Of a stretch of 64,000 nt of DNA, positions 21,095-31,914 are shown one piece after another. The first letter of the stretch is position 1, and every line of letters starts with the position of its first letter. A program made the translations under genes and the position numbers. Origin of the DNA: Charina bottae (taxonomy: Eukaryota > Chordata > Lepidosauria > Squamata > Charinaidae); the NCBI GenBank assembly GCA_023362775.1, contig JALMGJ010000003.1:49838416-49902415 (forward strand), given 5' to 3'. The notes below the pieces were generated by a model that was given only the letters and a program-made list of their open reading frames with translations, was not told the DNA's origin and did not search any database.

Positions 21095-21699
21095 CAGAGC
21101 TTTCCAAACTTTTCATGTTGGTGACACACTTTTTAGACGTGCATCATTTCACGACACACTCTTACAGCAGGGCACAAGGCAGGCACTAGGACCTGCGTGG
21201 AATCACAGCAGGTTTGGAGGCAGCAAGGCACAAGGCTGGCACTAGGACCTGCGTGGAATCCTGGCAGGGCAGGTTTGGAGGCAGCAAGGCACAAGGCAGG
21301 CACTAGGACCTGCATGGAATCACAGCAGGTTTGGAGGCAGCAAGGCACAAGGCAGGCACTAGGACCTGTGTGGAATCACAGCAGGTTTGGAGGCAGCAAG
21401 GCACAAGGCAGGCACTAGGACCTGCGTGGAATCACAGCAGGTTTGGAGGCAGCAAGGCACAAGGCTGGCACTAGGACCTGCGCGGAATCCTGGAAGGGCA
21501 GGTTTGGAGGCAGCAAGGCACAAGGCAGGCACTAGGACCTGCATGGAATCACAGCAGGTTTGGAGGCAGCAAGGCACAAGGTAGGCACTAGGACCTGCGC
21601 GGAATCCTGGCAGGGCTCGGAGGCGGCAGCAGCCGCCATACACCCAGACACTGCAGCCGACACACTAACGTGTCCCGACACACAGTTTGGAAAGCTCTG
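21095..21699. mobile_element. hAT-type MITE with internal minisatellite
   Basis: The 16-bp inverted termini CAGAGCTTTCCAAACT / AGTTTGGAAAGCTCTG and the 8-bp TSD ATCTACAG (21087-21094, 21700-21707) are diagnostic of hAT. Subterminal sequence includes GTGACACACTTTTTAGACGTG on one side and CACACTAACGTGTCCC on the other. The centre is a tandem array (21171-21632). It has no transposase. A shorter copy in the opposite orientation is at 43478-43742, and a distant relative at 58766-59172. Confidence 0.92.
21171..21632. repeat. Minisatellite, 8 units of 56/61 bp
   Basis: Each unit begins GGCACAAGGCAGGCACTAGG. Units 2 and 6 carry a 5-bp longer variant containing CTGG(C/A)AGGGCAGG. Units 1-2-3 and 5-6-7 repeat the same variant order, so the array grew partly by higher-order duplication. 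Confidence 0.92.
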
Positions 21700-21859
21700 A
21701 TCTACAGGCTTAAAAACTTACCTCTTAGGTAACCTTGTTAAAACATCACCCTTGTCAGTTTTCCACATTGCCACAGGTGTTGGAGCTAAACTCTCTGAGA
21801 AGTTTGGAAACTGAAATCCAGTACATCTGATGGTCACCAATTTGGTAAAGTCTGTTTAT

Positions 21860-22020
21860 GAAAATTAGGATTAAATTAGCAGCTCCTGTATAATATAGCA
21901 GTAACTGCATTGACCCATTATCACACGAGCAGCCACAGTCTACCCCACCTGAAGTTCCTGGATAGTCTTCAAAGGCAGTCCCATGTAAAACGAACGACTG
22001 CAACCTGGTTGAGAGGTGAC
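21860..22020 (-). pseudogene. L2-like LINE RT fragment
   Basis: It repeats the same LINE segment as 20570-20730: TGACCCATTATCACACGAGC, then CAGCCACAGTCTACCCCACC. It ends in GGTTGAGAGGTGAC. It probably comes from a second copy or a rearrangement of the same element. Confidence 0.6.
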
Positions 22021-22221
22021 TACTAATTAAATTAATAACATTAATGGTATATAGATCTTTTTACTTGATATATAAGACACTTCTATTAAGTTGGCTGTAT
22101 TTCTTGATAATATTAATGGGGACCAGTTTTCTAAATGTTCATATAAAGTCCTGAAATCCTTTTCAGACTGGGAATGGCTTGAAATGGAATGCCAGACCAC
22201 ATATAAACAAACTGTGCTGAT

Positions 22222-22292
22222 CTTAAGCTTTTATTTATTTATTTGATTTCTATAGCTGCCCATTTCAACAAGTGATTCTGGGCGGCATATAC
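22222..22292 (-). repeat. L2-like LINE 3' tail with hairpin
   Basis: The (TTTA)n tract is followed by CTGCCCA (22256-22262) pairing with TGGGCGG (22279-22285). The inner 3-bp pairing is TCA/TGA. Confidence 0.7.
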
Positions 22293-24258
22293 TTTTACTC
22301 ATTTATATTTTGAAAAATATCTGCCCTGCCAGTTTCCCTCGTCATGAGTATGGGCTTCCAACTGTTTCTGGAGGGCAGGAACAGATGACATCCTCTACTC
22401 ACTCCGAGTTTACTGCAAATGTGACCACTGCCTATTTTTTCCTGCTCTGCATTGAAAGTAGTGTTTTTTGGCTTGGGCCAGCTCAAGCAATGCTACCCGA
22501 TTTGCCTGATGTGCTTTACTTTTCTGCACTTTTGACTAGTTATGGCATGCAGTGGCAGGAACGCCCTGTACCTAGAACAATTGTCACCACCCTGAAGCTA
22601 TCTAATCTCTGCTGCAGCTATTGTTGATAATGGTGTTCCAGTAACCTGATGGTTATAACATTTGCTTGACATGCAGACACTCACTGGCTTTTTTTTTTTA
22701 GAAGTCCACTGAAGGACCATCCTCCCTTCTTTAACCCTTCTCCCAAATGGGCAAATAAGTAAGGGCTGCAAAGGACCTTTCTACCTCAAGTGACAGGAAG
22801 AATGATGAAATGGTGCACTGGTGAACTAGTTAAAAATAAAAAAGCAGCAAAGTTGGTGGCTCTGGAAAAGAAAAATAGTAATAATAAGTTACTGCTGGGT
22901 TTCAAATTCTGTATGTCAGACAAATATTACAATCACAGTGCTGAGGAGAGGAGAGGAGAGGAATCCATTCTGAACATTTGGGAAATTACTGCCAAATAGT
23001 CTAACCTGCACAGAATTTTCTAAAATGGCTTCCAATCCTGCCAGCCTCCACATGGAACAGGAGCAGCTTAAGGCCGCAGTGCAGATACTCAATTAGTTAG
23101 AGGGCCCAATTACTGTTGCCATCTATTTATCTTCTCATTGGTCATGATTGTACCTGAACTGATGTGAACAAATTCATAGATTTCACATACACATGGCATT
23201 CAAGGTATATCTAAGTTGTCATTTTAAATTAAACATTTCCATTTATTTCCAAATCCATTTCCATTTATTGATAGTAAATAACATCTACAGTTATATTTAT
23301 GTGGTGCATTTATGTGGTAAATATATAAAGGTGAGTATAAAAATCAAGAGCTAACATACAAACTGGGTTTTAAAAGGAAGCACATGCATTAAGCCATTGC
23401 AACGCTTCTCTACGGTGTTTTGTATGTAGATAAAGCCAAGAGAGAGCAGACCAGTTTTATTTTCAATTACTTTATTATGGAATAAATGTAGTCATAAGAA
23501 GCTACATTCTATCACTGAATTAATTTCAATCAAGACTAAAGTGGGGAAGGAAAAAAGCAACGGTCAGATGTTGAACAGACCCAAATGTAAATTTTGTTAT
23601 CACTGTATGATATTAAGCACTGTTCATACAATTGCACATTTAATTCCCATATATTTAATTTATCTCCCTTCTGACAGATTAAAAAATGACATTTTGGTAG
23701 CATCTTTTGGAAGGTTGTGGCAATTATAGTCAAGATTTAGCAGGGGTGGAGGGCACATGTAACCATGTGAGCGCCTGGTTTACAAGCTGTTTCTTTCCAA
23801 ATGTTAAGGAAACAGAAAACATAAAGGAGCAGGGAAGGAACATACTTACAACAGGAATCATGAACTTAAGAAACAAAACTTCATTGTCCCTGTAAATGGC
23901 TAAGAGGCTGAGAATTAAGATAACAGGTCAAAGCAGAGGTGGCATGAATAAAAGAGCTGAAAATCAGAAGAAGCCAGACCAGAGGGCTGTGAAAGACCAG
24001 ACTCCAGTAGTTCAATGGAAAACAAGAGGTCTGGAATCTGTACTGTCTGTGGACTAGAATGATCTGAAATTGCTTTATTGCTAAGTCTTGGTTAAAGGGA
24101 ATTATAGATTAATCTCTTTTCTTGTTATTTTCAGATCCCATGGTTAACTGGACACTTTGTTTTACAATTTGTTTCTCTGACTACGAAACACCACAGTAAT
24201 TCCTATCCTTCAGTAAAAAATTCCCTCAACAAGGTGGGCTTGGAAGCAAAGCAGCAAA
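22293..24258. other. Unannotated
   Basis: About 2 kb with no recognised gene. Small AT-rich and GAGAGGA-type simple stretches (near 22945) are the only structure seen. Confidence 0.4.
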
Positions 24259-25030
24259 AGAGCCAGTTTGGTCTAGTGCAAGGGTCAGAAATGGCGGCTC
24301 TTGAGCCAGATCTGGCTCTTTGGCCCCTCGACTCTGGCTCTCTCTCTTTGTCTGCCGCCCGACATCCGGAAAGCCGGTCTCCGGAAGCAGCAGGCTTGGC
24401 GAGAACCCTGGGGAAGAAACAGAGACGCTGATTGGTGGAGGCTCAGAAGGAAGGACGCCTCCACCAATCAGCGACCCGCCCCAATAAGCCACGTGATTGG
24501 CTCCCACCCGCAAACCCCACCCCCTTCCACGCGATTGGCCCCCGCCCGCAAACCCCGCCCCCTTCCACGCGATTGGCCCCCGCCAGCAAACCCTGCCCCC
24601 TGGCTCTCAAGCATTTCAAAATGTGCACGAGCATGTCAAAATGGCTCCCGGCATAAAAAGTTTGCCGACCCCTGGTCTAGTGGTTAAGGCAGCAAGCTAG
24701 AAACCAGGAGATTGAGAGTTCTAGTCCCGCCTTAGGCATGAAAGCCGGCTGGGTGACCTTGGGCCAGTCCCTGTCTCTCAGGCCTAGGAAGGAGTCAATA
24801 GCAAACCAGGAGACTGTGAGTTCTAGTCCTGCCTTAGGCATGAAAGCCGGCTGGGTGACCTTGGGCCAGTCACTCTCTCTCAGCCCAACTCACCTCACAG
24901 GGTTGCTGTTGTGGGGAAAATAGGAGGAGGAAGGAGTATTTGGTATGTTCGCTGCCTTGAGTTATTTATAAAAATAATAAAGGCGGGATATTAAATAAAT
25001 AAATATATAAATAAATATATAAATAAATGA
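24259..25030 (+). mobile_element. tRNA-derived SINE with internal duplication, split by a hAT MITE
   Basis: The head AGAGCCAGTTTGGTCTAGTG is interrupted at 24279 and continues at 24675. The body has a 102-bp tandem duplication (24701-24802 and from 24803). It continues through CTCACCTCACAGGG and GTTCGCTGCCTTGAG (a mutated CCGCC) to AAAGGCGGGATATTAAATAAATAAAT. It has no protein and relies on LINE enzymes. Confidence 0.87.
24279..24674. mobile_element. GC-rich hAT-type MITE (396 bp)
   Basis: The 8-bp TSD GTCTAGTG lies at 24271-24278 and 24675-24682. It starts CAAGGGTCAG and ends GCCGACCCCTG. The interior has inverted repeats (GATTGGTGGAGGC / GCCTCCACCAATC) and three tandem units of about 45 bp containing GCGATTGGCCCCCGCC. 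Open frames here are low-complexity artefacts. Confidence 0.88.
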
Positions 25031-25825
25031 AAATAAGTAGTTTATATTTGGAAGCAGAGGCACCAGAAAAAATCAGGGCTTTACGCTAGACTAGGAAGTG
25101 AAAAAACAACCTGAAATTAGGCCTTCGGAAAATACTTCTGTACTGTTGCCAAGTACTAAACATTGAACTGGGCTCAAAGAAGACTTTCCCTCAATAGCCT
25201 AACAAGAACCAGATAATAACAAGTCAATTCCATATAAACAACAACACATAAGGCACAGCCCATCCAGTCATATGCTGATAGGACAGTCCACAACTAGTCA
25301 ATAAGCCTCACTTAACCAAGATCATAGCACTCAAGATGTTTCCTGGGTGGGCAACAGAACAAATGAATTCCAAATGAAAAACCAAGCTCGGAAGACTCCA
25401 ACAATCCAACCTGAGCTACATATATCCTCTACAATCACAAGACTTTACTATCGTAAAAGTTAATTTTAATCCTTGTCATCAGATCAGATCAAGTTACTGC
25501 ATCAAGCCCAGTAATGTCTATTCTGCCCAGAAATTACTTTCCAGAATCCCAGAGATGCCTTCTGAAGCCATTTTAAATGGGATACACTGCATGCAGATGA
25601 TGTTCTCTAGACCCCAACATGATATTCTCTCCTGTTTGGGCATTTCTGTTTTTCATGGACTACAGACAACCCAACAGCATTATTTTCTGTGTTTCAATTC
25701 AGCTTAGTTAAAATTCAATTCAGCTTAGTTAAAAATCTTCCCAAAACTTGGGATCTTGTCCAACATATGCAAAGAATGGAAACAATTCCTTTTCCCCAGT
25801 ATGTAACTAAAGGAAGGGTAGCAAA
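25031..25825. other. Unannotated
   Basis: No recognised gene or repeat. Confidence 0.4.
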
Positions 25826-26188
25826 GATTTATTTATTTATTTAATGGTTAAAATAATTAAAAACAATTAAACAGTACAAAATAAATATATATGGTCACCA
25901 AGTAAACAATGCATAGATGCTAGTATAGCCAAGAAACGGGGCCCTTAACACACTCGGGGCCCCAGGCCCAGGCACATAACCAGGTCTTCACGGCCTTACA
26001 GAAGGCCAACAGGGTCGGGGACATCCTGATCTCTGAAGGGAGAATATTTCAGAGGGCAGGCGCTATGGCAGAGAAGGCACGCCTTCTATTCCCCGCCAAC
26101 CAACATTTCTTGGCTGACGGGACCCGTAGCATGCCCAACCTACCAGACCGAATTGGATGAGTAGAAACAACTGGGAGAAGACGGTCCC

Positions 26189-26787
26189 TTAGGTAACCCA
26201 GTCCCAAACTTTAAAGGTGACAACCAGCACCTTGAATTGTACCTGGAAGCAGACCGGCAACCAATACAACTCACGTAGTAGTGGTGTTACATGTGTCGAA
26301 TATCCAACACCATTTACTACCCATGCAGCTGCATTCTGTACCAGTTGAAGCTTCCGAATGCTCTTCAAGGGCAGCCCCATGCAGAGCACATTGCAGTAAT
26401 CCAGACAGGAGGTCACAAGGGCATGAGTGACTGTGAGCAAAGCCTCTCGGTCCAGGAACGGGCGCAACTGGCACACGACCTGAAGGTGTGCAAAGGCCCT
26501 CCTAGACATGGCTGCCACCTGCTCTTTGAGCAGGAGCCGTGAGTCCACAAGGACCCCCAGATTGCACACTGGGTTGGTCTGGGGCAGTGCCACCCCATCC
26601 AGGACCAACGATGGAAAAACCTTGTCACTGTAAGGTCCACATACCCAAAGCCACTCAGTCTTACTTGGGTTGAGTTGAAGCCCATTGCACCCCATCCAAG
26701 CCCTTACAGCCTCCAGGCACTGGGACAGGACATCTACTGCATCACTCAGGCGGCCCAGGGTGGAGATATAAAGCTGGGTATCATCAG
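26189..26787 (-). pseudogene. L2-like RT, active-site to C-terminal part
   Basis: Across the BovB junction the protein reads LFNIYMRPLGEVIQQFEV, then YADDTQLYIST with the RT catalytic YADD. It continues without a stop through WMGCNGLQLNPSKTEWLW, SLVLDGVALPQ, NLGVLVDSRLLLKEQV, LDYCNVLCMGLPLK, KLQLVQNAAAWVV and THVTPLLRELYWLPV, ending near VWDWVT. Further downstream, degraded sequence still resembles RRRAFSAIAPALWNILP. The pattern is that of the Jockey-group L2/CR1 clade. The 5' end of the element (endonuclease and RT fingers) is missing. Confidence 0.8.
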
Positions 26788-26799
26788 CATATTGATGAT

Positions 26800-28229
26800 T
26801 TGTTGTTGTTGTTCAGTCGTTTAGTCGTGTCCGACTCTTCGTCACCTCATGGACCATAGCACGCCAGGCCTTCCTGTCCTCTACTGTCTCTCGGGGTTTA
26901 CTCAAATTCATGTTCATTACATCGGTGATGTAACATCGGTGATGTATCTAACCATCTCATCCTCTGCCGTCCCCTTCTCCTTTTGCCTTCAGTCTTTCTC
27001 AGCATCAGGGTCTTTTCCAGTGAGTCCTCTCTTCGCATTAGGTGGCCAAAGTATTTGAGCTTCAGCATCTGTCCTTCCAATGAGCAGTCAGGGTTGATTT
27101 CCTTTAGGATTGACTGGTTTGACCTCCTTGCAGTCCAAGGGACTCTCAAGAGTCTTCTCCAGCACCACAGTTGGAAAGCATCAATTCTTCGGCGCTCAGC
27201 CTTCCTTATGGTCCAACTCTCACAGCCATACATTACTACTGGAAAAACCATGGCTTTAACTATACGGACCTTTGTCGGCAAGGTGATGTCTCTGCTTTTT
27301 AATATGCTGTCTAGGTTTGCCATAACTTTCCTCCCAAGGAGCAAGCGTCTTTTAATTTCATGGCTGCAGTCACCGTCTGCGGTGATCTTGGAGCCCAAGA
27401 AAATAAAATCTGTCACTGCTTCCATTTCTTCCCCTTCTATTTGCCAGGAAGTGATGGGACCAGATGCCATGATCTGGGTTTTTTTAATGTTGAGTTTCAA
27501 GCCAGCTTTTGCACTCTCCTCTTTCACCCTCATCAAGAGGCTCTTTAGTTCCTCTTCACTTTCTGCCATTAGGGTGGTGTCGTCTGCATATCTGAGGTTG
27601 TTGATATTTCTCCCGGCAATCTTAACTCCGGCTTGTGATTCATCCAGCCCGGCATTTCTCATGATGTACTCTGCATATAAGTTAAATAAGCAGGGTGATA
27701 ATATACAGCCTTGTTGTACTCCTTTCCCAATTTTGAACCAGTTGGTTGTTCTATGTCCGGTTCTAACTGTTGCTTCTTGACCCACATACAGGTTTCTCAG
27801 GAGACAGGTAAGGTGGTCTGGTACTCCCATCTCTTTAAGACTTTGCCACAGTTTGTTGTGATCCGCACAATCAAAGGCTTTAGCGTAGTCAATGAAGCAG
27901 AAGTAGATGTTTTTCTGGAACTCTCTTGCTTTTTCCATGATCCAGCGAATGTTGGCAATCTGATCTCTAGTTCCTCTGCCTCTTCGAAACCCAGCTTGCA
28001 CTTCTGGTAGTTCTCGGTTCACATACTGCTGAAGCCTAGCTTGTAGGATTTTGAGCATAACCTTGCTAGCATGTGAAATGAGCGCAATTGTACGGTAGTT
28101 TGAACATTCTTTGGCATTGCCTTTCTTTGGCATTGGAACGTAAACTGACCTTTTCCAATCCTGTGGCCACTGTTGAGTTTTCCAAATTTGTTGGCATATT
28201 GAGTGCAGCACTTTAACACATTGATTTAA
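26800..28229 (-). mobile_element. BovB LINE, young 5'-truncated copy
   Basis: A 1.43-kb insertion with the 12-bp TSD CATATTGATGAT on both sides. The 3' end (left) is TTTGTTGTTGTTGTTCAG on the plus strand. The endonuclease region is absent through 5' truncation, which is usual for LINEs. It interrupts the L2-like RT just before its YADD motif. Confidence 0.93.
26898..28229 (-). CDS. BovB reverse transcriptase (partial, open frame)
   Basis: This is an open frame of about 443 residues. It enters the RT at VKVLHSICQQIWKTQQWPQDWKRSVYVPMPKKG and runs through SNYRTIALISHASKVM, AGFRRGRGTRDQIANI, FCFIDYAKAFDCADH, GVQQGCILSPCLFN and NLRYADDTTLMAESEEE. The C-terminal domain follows with YGCESWTIRKAERRRIDAFQLWCWRRLL, VPWTARRSNQSI and RRRGRQRMRWLD. 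Both catalytic aspartate motifs are intact. The last 15 residues (TSPMLHHRCNEHEFE) are out of frame because of a 14-bp tandem duplication at 26919-26946. The expected end (...VTKSRTRL) is still visible in another frame near 26825. It lacks an endonuclease, so it cannot retrotranspose alone. Confidence 0.92.
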   Translation of the reverse strand, partial: LNQCVKVLHSICQQIWKTQQWPQDWKRSVYVPMPKKGNAKECSNYRTIALISHASKVMLKILQARLQQYVNRELPEVQAGFRRGRGTRDQIANIRWIMEKAREFQKNIYFCFIDYAKAFDCADHNKLWQSLKEMGVPDHLTCLLRNLYVGQEATVRTGHRTTNWFKIGKGVQQGCILSPCLFNLYAEYIMRNAGLDESQAGVKIAGRNINNLRYADDTTLMAESEEELKSLLMRVKEESAKAGLKLNIKKTQIMASGPITSWQIEGEEMEAVTDFIFLGSKITADGDCSHEIKRRLLLGRKVMANLDSILKSRDITLPTKVRIVKAMVFPVVMYGCESWTIRKAERRRIDAFQLWCWRRLLRVPWTARRSNQSILKEINPDCSLEGQMLKLKYFGHLMRREDSLEKTLMLRKTEGKRRRGRQRMRWLDTSPMLHHRCNEHEFE

Positions 28230-28295
28230 CATATTGATGATACCTCACCTCAAACTGTTGGATCACCTCCCCCAGCGGCCTCATGTAGATGTTAA

Positions 28296-28850
28296 ATAGG
28301 AGAAAGTTTTCCTGCCTATCTTTCAATTGCTCATCTGGTTCAGTCTTTTCCAACCTCCCCTTAATTGCTGCAGATTTCTGAAGTGCAGCTTGCTTTGTTA
28401 TCTATTTGAATACTAAATCTCAGTTTTGCTAATTGGTTCACACATCTTTATCACAGTTATTCCTGATCTGGCACAAATGCTGTATATTAGTACCGAGATC
28501 AGAAATGTAGGAGTTCGCCCTCCTCCAGGCTCCATATGCCTTGCTTGTTTTGGTTTTGGTTTTTTCTGCCTTTCAACATGTTACCTGATTATTAGTACCC
28601 CTTTTAGACTCTTGGGTGTTTATCTTTTGAAGACTTTGCCAAGAATTCACTGAAAGAAAATTGCCAAGAAAGTGATGGTTTGGAAATAAACACCTACTTA
28701 AGTACTCAGTAGAACAATTACAACCTAACAGCTGGGAATGAAAGTGCAAAGACATGTGAGGTTTCTCACCTCTTCCTATAAGTTTGCAAAACCTTTTTTG
28801 AGCCTCAACTATAGCTGAACTGTAATGGCAAGCAACTTCCAATTTATTTA
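28296..28850. other. Unannotated
   Basis: No recognised gene or repeat. Confidence 0.4.
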
Positions 28851-28983
28851 TTTAATTTTTACCCTGCCTTTATTATTTTTTATAAATAACTGAAGGTGGC
28901 GAACATACCTAATACTCCTTCCTCCTCCTATTTTCCCCACAACCACCACCCTGTGAGGTGAGTTGGGCTGAGAGAGAGTGACT
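28851..28983 (-). mobile_element. SINE fragment, 3' half
   Basis: From (TTTA)n through CCTGCCTTTATTATTTT and ACTCCTTCCTCC to GGGCTGAGAGAGAGTGACT: the tail half of the AGCCAGTTTGG SINE family. The 5' half is missing. Confidence 0.8.
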
Positions 28984-29015
28984 GAGGAATATTTCTGAGG
29001 AATATTTATCTACCA

Positions 29016-29586
29016 AGAGCCAGTTTGGTATACAGGTAGTCCTCGCTTAACAACCACAATTGGGACCGAAATTTCAGTTGCTAAGTGATGCAGTCATTAA
29101 GCGAATCCAACCTGATTTTACAACCATTTTTGTGGTGGTCATTAAGCGAATCACATGGTTGTTAAGAGAACCATGTGGTCATCAAGTGAATCACATGGTT
29201 CCCCACTGATTTTGCTTGCTAGAAGCTGGCTGGGAGGGTCGAACATGGTGATCATGTGACCGCATACACTGCGACAGTCATAAGTGTGAGGACTGGTCGT
29301 AAGTCAGGTTTTAGTGCCATCATAAGTCCGAACCATCACTAAACAAATGGTTGTTAAGCGAGGACTATCTGTAGTGGTTAGGGCATCAGGCTATAAACTG
29401 GGAGACTATGAGTTCTAGTCCTGCCTTAGGCACAAAGCCAGCTGGGTGACCTTGAGCCAGTCACTTTCTCTCAGCCCTAGGAAGGAGGCAATGACAAACC
29501 ACTTCTGAAAAACCTTGCCAAGAAAACTACAGGGACTTGTCTAGGCAGTCTCCAAGAATTGGACACGATTGAATGGATTAAAAAAA
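29016..29586 (+). mobile_element. tRNA-derived SINE with a BovB-like 3' part, split by a mariner-like MITE
   Basis: The TSD ATCTACCA lies at 29008-29015 and 29587-29594. The head AGAGCCAGTTTGGTATAGTGG is split at 29033-29371. The body includes GAGTTCTAGTCCTGCCTTAG, CTGGGTGACCTTGAGCC, GGAGGCAATGACAAACCAC and GCCAAGAAAACTACAGGG, and it ends in A8. This 3' half differs from the CCGCC...GGCGG tail of the related SINEs, so two tail types share one head. The copy at 55143-55365 is the same type. Confidence 0.85.
29033..29371. mobile_element. Tc1/mariner-like MITE (339 bp)
   Basis: TA lies at both ends (29031-29032, 29372-29373). The termini CAGGTAGTCCTCGCTTAACA and its inverted complement (ending GGACTATCTG) are imperfect inverted repeats. 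Inside are repeated CATTAAGCGAATC and CACATGGTT words. There is no transposase. Confidence 0.87.
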
Positions 29587-29594
29587 ATCTACCA

Positions 29595-31914
29595 GGAGTT
29601 TACTGACATAAATTAAGATTTGACAGATGCCCCTTTCTTTAAGGCTGCCCTGTCTTTCAAAAATAGGCCCTACCTTTCAAAACACTACAGCCTCTGATTC
29701 CTGATGATTACTGTCCCTGGGACGGTTGCGTACACTTTTTTGCAATCACTTCATATTTTCCTTTGCTTTTGGACCACTCTACATTCAGCTAGGCCTTACA
29801 CCAGGGAAACACAATGTGATGCCTTAATTGAAATAAATGAGTAAATAAGTGGAACGCTAGCTACAGTATGGGCATCCTCAGGAGCCTGTTGCTTTCATCA
29901 GAATGATGGAAACAGTGTCATACCACAAGGTCCACCTTTTTGTATGTGTGTGTTATGTCATGGCGCAGGTATAAAAGGGGTGAGACTTGAATCATGACAC
30001 AGTTGCTTTAATCAGTCTGCCCTCCCTCCCTCCTCAACATTGCTGGCAATAACTAGCCTCTAGCATCACCTATACTTATGGGAATATATGTGGGCTCCAT
30101 ATCCATTCCATTAGAAAATATAATGGTGGACAGATGCAGCCTGATGATGTATTTGAAAATGAGCCCATCTGTTGAGGGAAAAAGCTAAAGGTAAGTAGGG
30201 TGATAGCTAGAAAGGATCATGGTAAAGATCCTTAAGGTTTTACTTTTTGTGAATGGGAGCCCACCAGGACAGCCATTTTGAGAAAGTATCCATAACAAAC
30301 GTTCAAATTCCCCCAAAGTTTGTTAACTCTTATATGTAGCATAAAATTATTTAATACTGTATACTTCATTACTGTTCCTTTCACAGAAATCTTCCCCTAC
30401 CACCTACTGTACTTGGAGATATGTTAGAAGTACAATTTCTCAAATTCCTAGCCAGCCTGGCTGTTGGAAATTTTGGAACTGTAAATCTCAGCACATCTAA
30501 AGGGCAGGTGGGTGGGGTAGGTAATTTGATTAGAATCCAGTATGTTTGTCGTGATTCTTACATGAGTAAGTTATTCATATTAGACATAGTGAGTTGACTT
30601 TTTGTTTAATCTATTTCTTAAAATTGTCTGGTTTTAATTTTGTAAGCCATGCTAAATCCTAAGTAAAAAATCGGGGGGGAGGGGGGGAATCATTTCTGAA
30701 AGCCATCCTCTGGGTGCAGGATGTTATGCCCAAAGTTCATTGTGTTAAAATGTCACTGGATCACAATGTATGGCTTCTCCTTGAAACGATAAGCTAAAAT
30801 CAGTGACTGCCTAGTGTTGAGCTGAGAGACATCAATAGATCATCTGAACATTTTGAGATGAGTCCACAGGAGGCTGGTTTGTGTGGAAGCCATAGCGAAA
30901 GACCCTGGGGGAGAAAAATGTCTATGCTAGTTGGCTAGGTATTTCAAACAGGGGATGTTTGAATAGCTGAGTTTCAAAGACAGAATTCCTTTGATTGGTC
31001 TTCTTTTTAAATCAAAGCTTGAAAAGAAGAAACCACAATTTGTCCTGTTAAATGGCTCACTGCCCCAGACTTTCTGGTTCTAGATCATCTATCACCAGTT
31101 GGTAGGGAGAAAAAAGTGCAGTTTGCATGAGTAAATTCTGCCCTTGGTTAAGCCTATTCAACTCTAATGGTTGCTATTCATTCTCACCTGGACAGTATCA
31201 TTTATTATCGTGACACTGTATTCTTACTGACATCAGTTCTTGGGTGACTCACAATTTAATATAGACTAAGAAACAACTTTTTGGTACAGTTAAGCACCTG
31301 CACAAATCAAACGGCAAAGTCATGCAATCTTACATTACTTTCCTCACAGCACATCAATCACAAAAATAAATGCCACATTATTGCTTTTACACAGAACTCC
31401 CACATCCTTATTTTCCTAGCACTCTCTTTGTCATGCTTATTATTTTTTAAATGAAAAGAATTACTTGTTCATTGTATACTCCCCTGCTCTGAACAAAACA
31501 GTTTTATTTACACAAGACACACAGTGCATTGGATACATTCTGTTTCAAAAATTCTTCATTAAGAAAGAACATTTTTCATTGAACTTTTATTTTTACCTTT
31601 ATATTCTACACCTTGTCTTGCACACACAGAATCCTAAATCTTATCCAGCTTTCCCTTTCCAAAGGAAGGTATCCTGCTATCATTCCTAAATTGAAGAGAA
31701 AATTGTTCCTAGAACCAGCAGACTGACTTTTGTCTTGGGACTAGGGATTCGGGAATAAATGACTAAATTAATCATATTTTCTGAGTCCAAGGAATTGGGG
31801 ACCATCCATGACTCTGCCTCAGACTGGCTGCTATGCTGCAGACACAGATTGTGAAATGAGAGACTAGGGACCATTTTTTTCCAGGGTAAAATCTACAATT
31901 GTGGAGCTCCTTTC
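29595..31914. other. Unannotated
   Basis: About 2.3 kb with no recognised transposon and no convincing reading frame. Confidence 0.4.

Larger units (their letters stand above)
25826..28295 (-). mobile_element. L2/CR1-like LINE, 5'-truncated, split by BovB
   Basis: The element occupies 28295-28242 and 26787-25826 on the minus strand, and the BovB insertion separates the two parts. It contains the RT from just before the catalytic motif to the C-terminus, then a 3' UTR ending in (TTTA)n on the plus strand at 25826-25845. The target duplication CATATTGATGAT (26788-26799, 28230-28241) belongs to the BovB. Confidence 0.82.

Noticed and set aside
21171..21632. CRISPR-like array of regular repeats
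   Set aside because: There are no unique spacers; whole units repeat. It lies in a hAT MITE in a vertebrate genome.
24226..24700. Several overlapping proline/arginine-rich open frames
   Set aside because: They lie in the GC-rich tandem interior of a MITE and exist on both strands in many frames.
26983..27780. 265-codon plus-strand frame
   Set aside because: Antisense of the young BovB RT.
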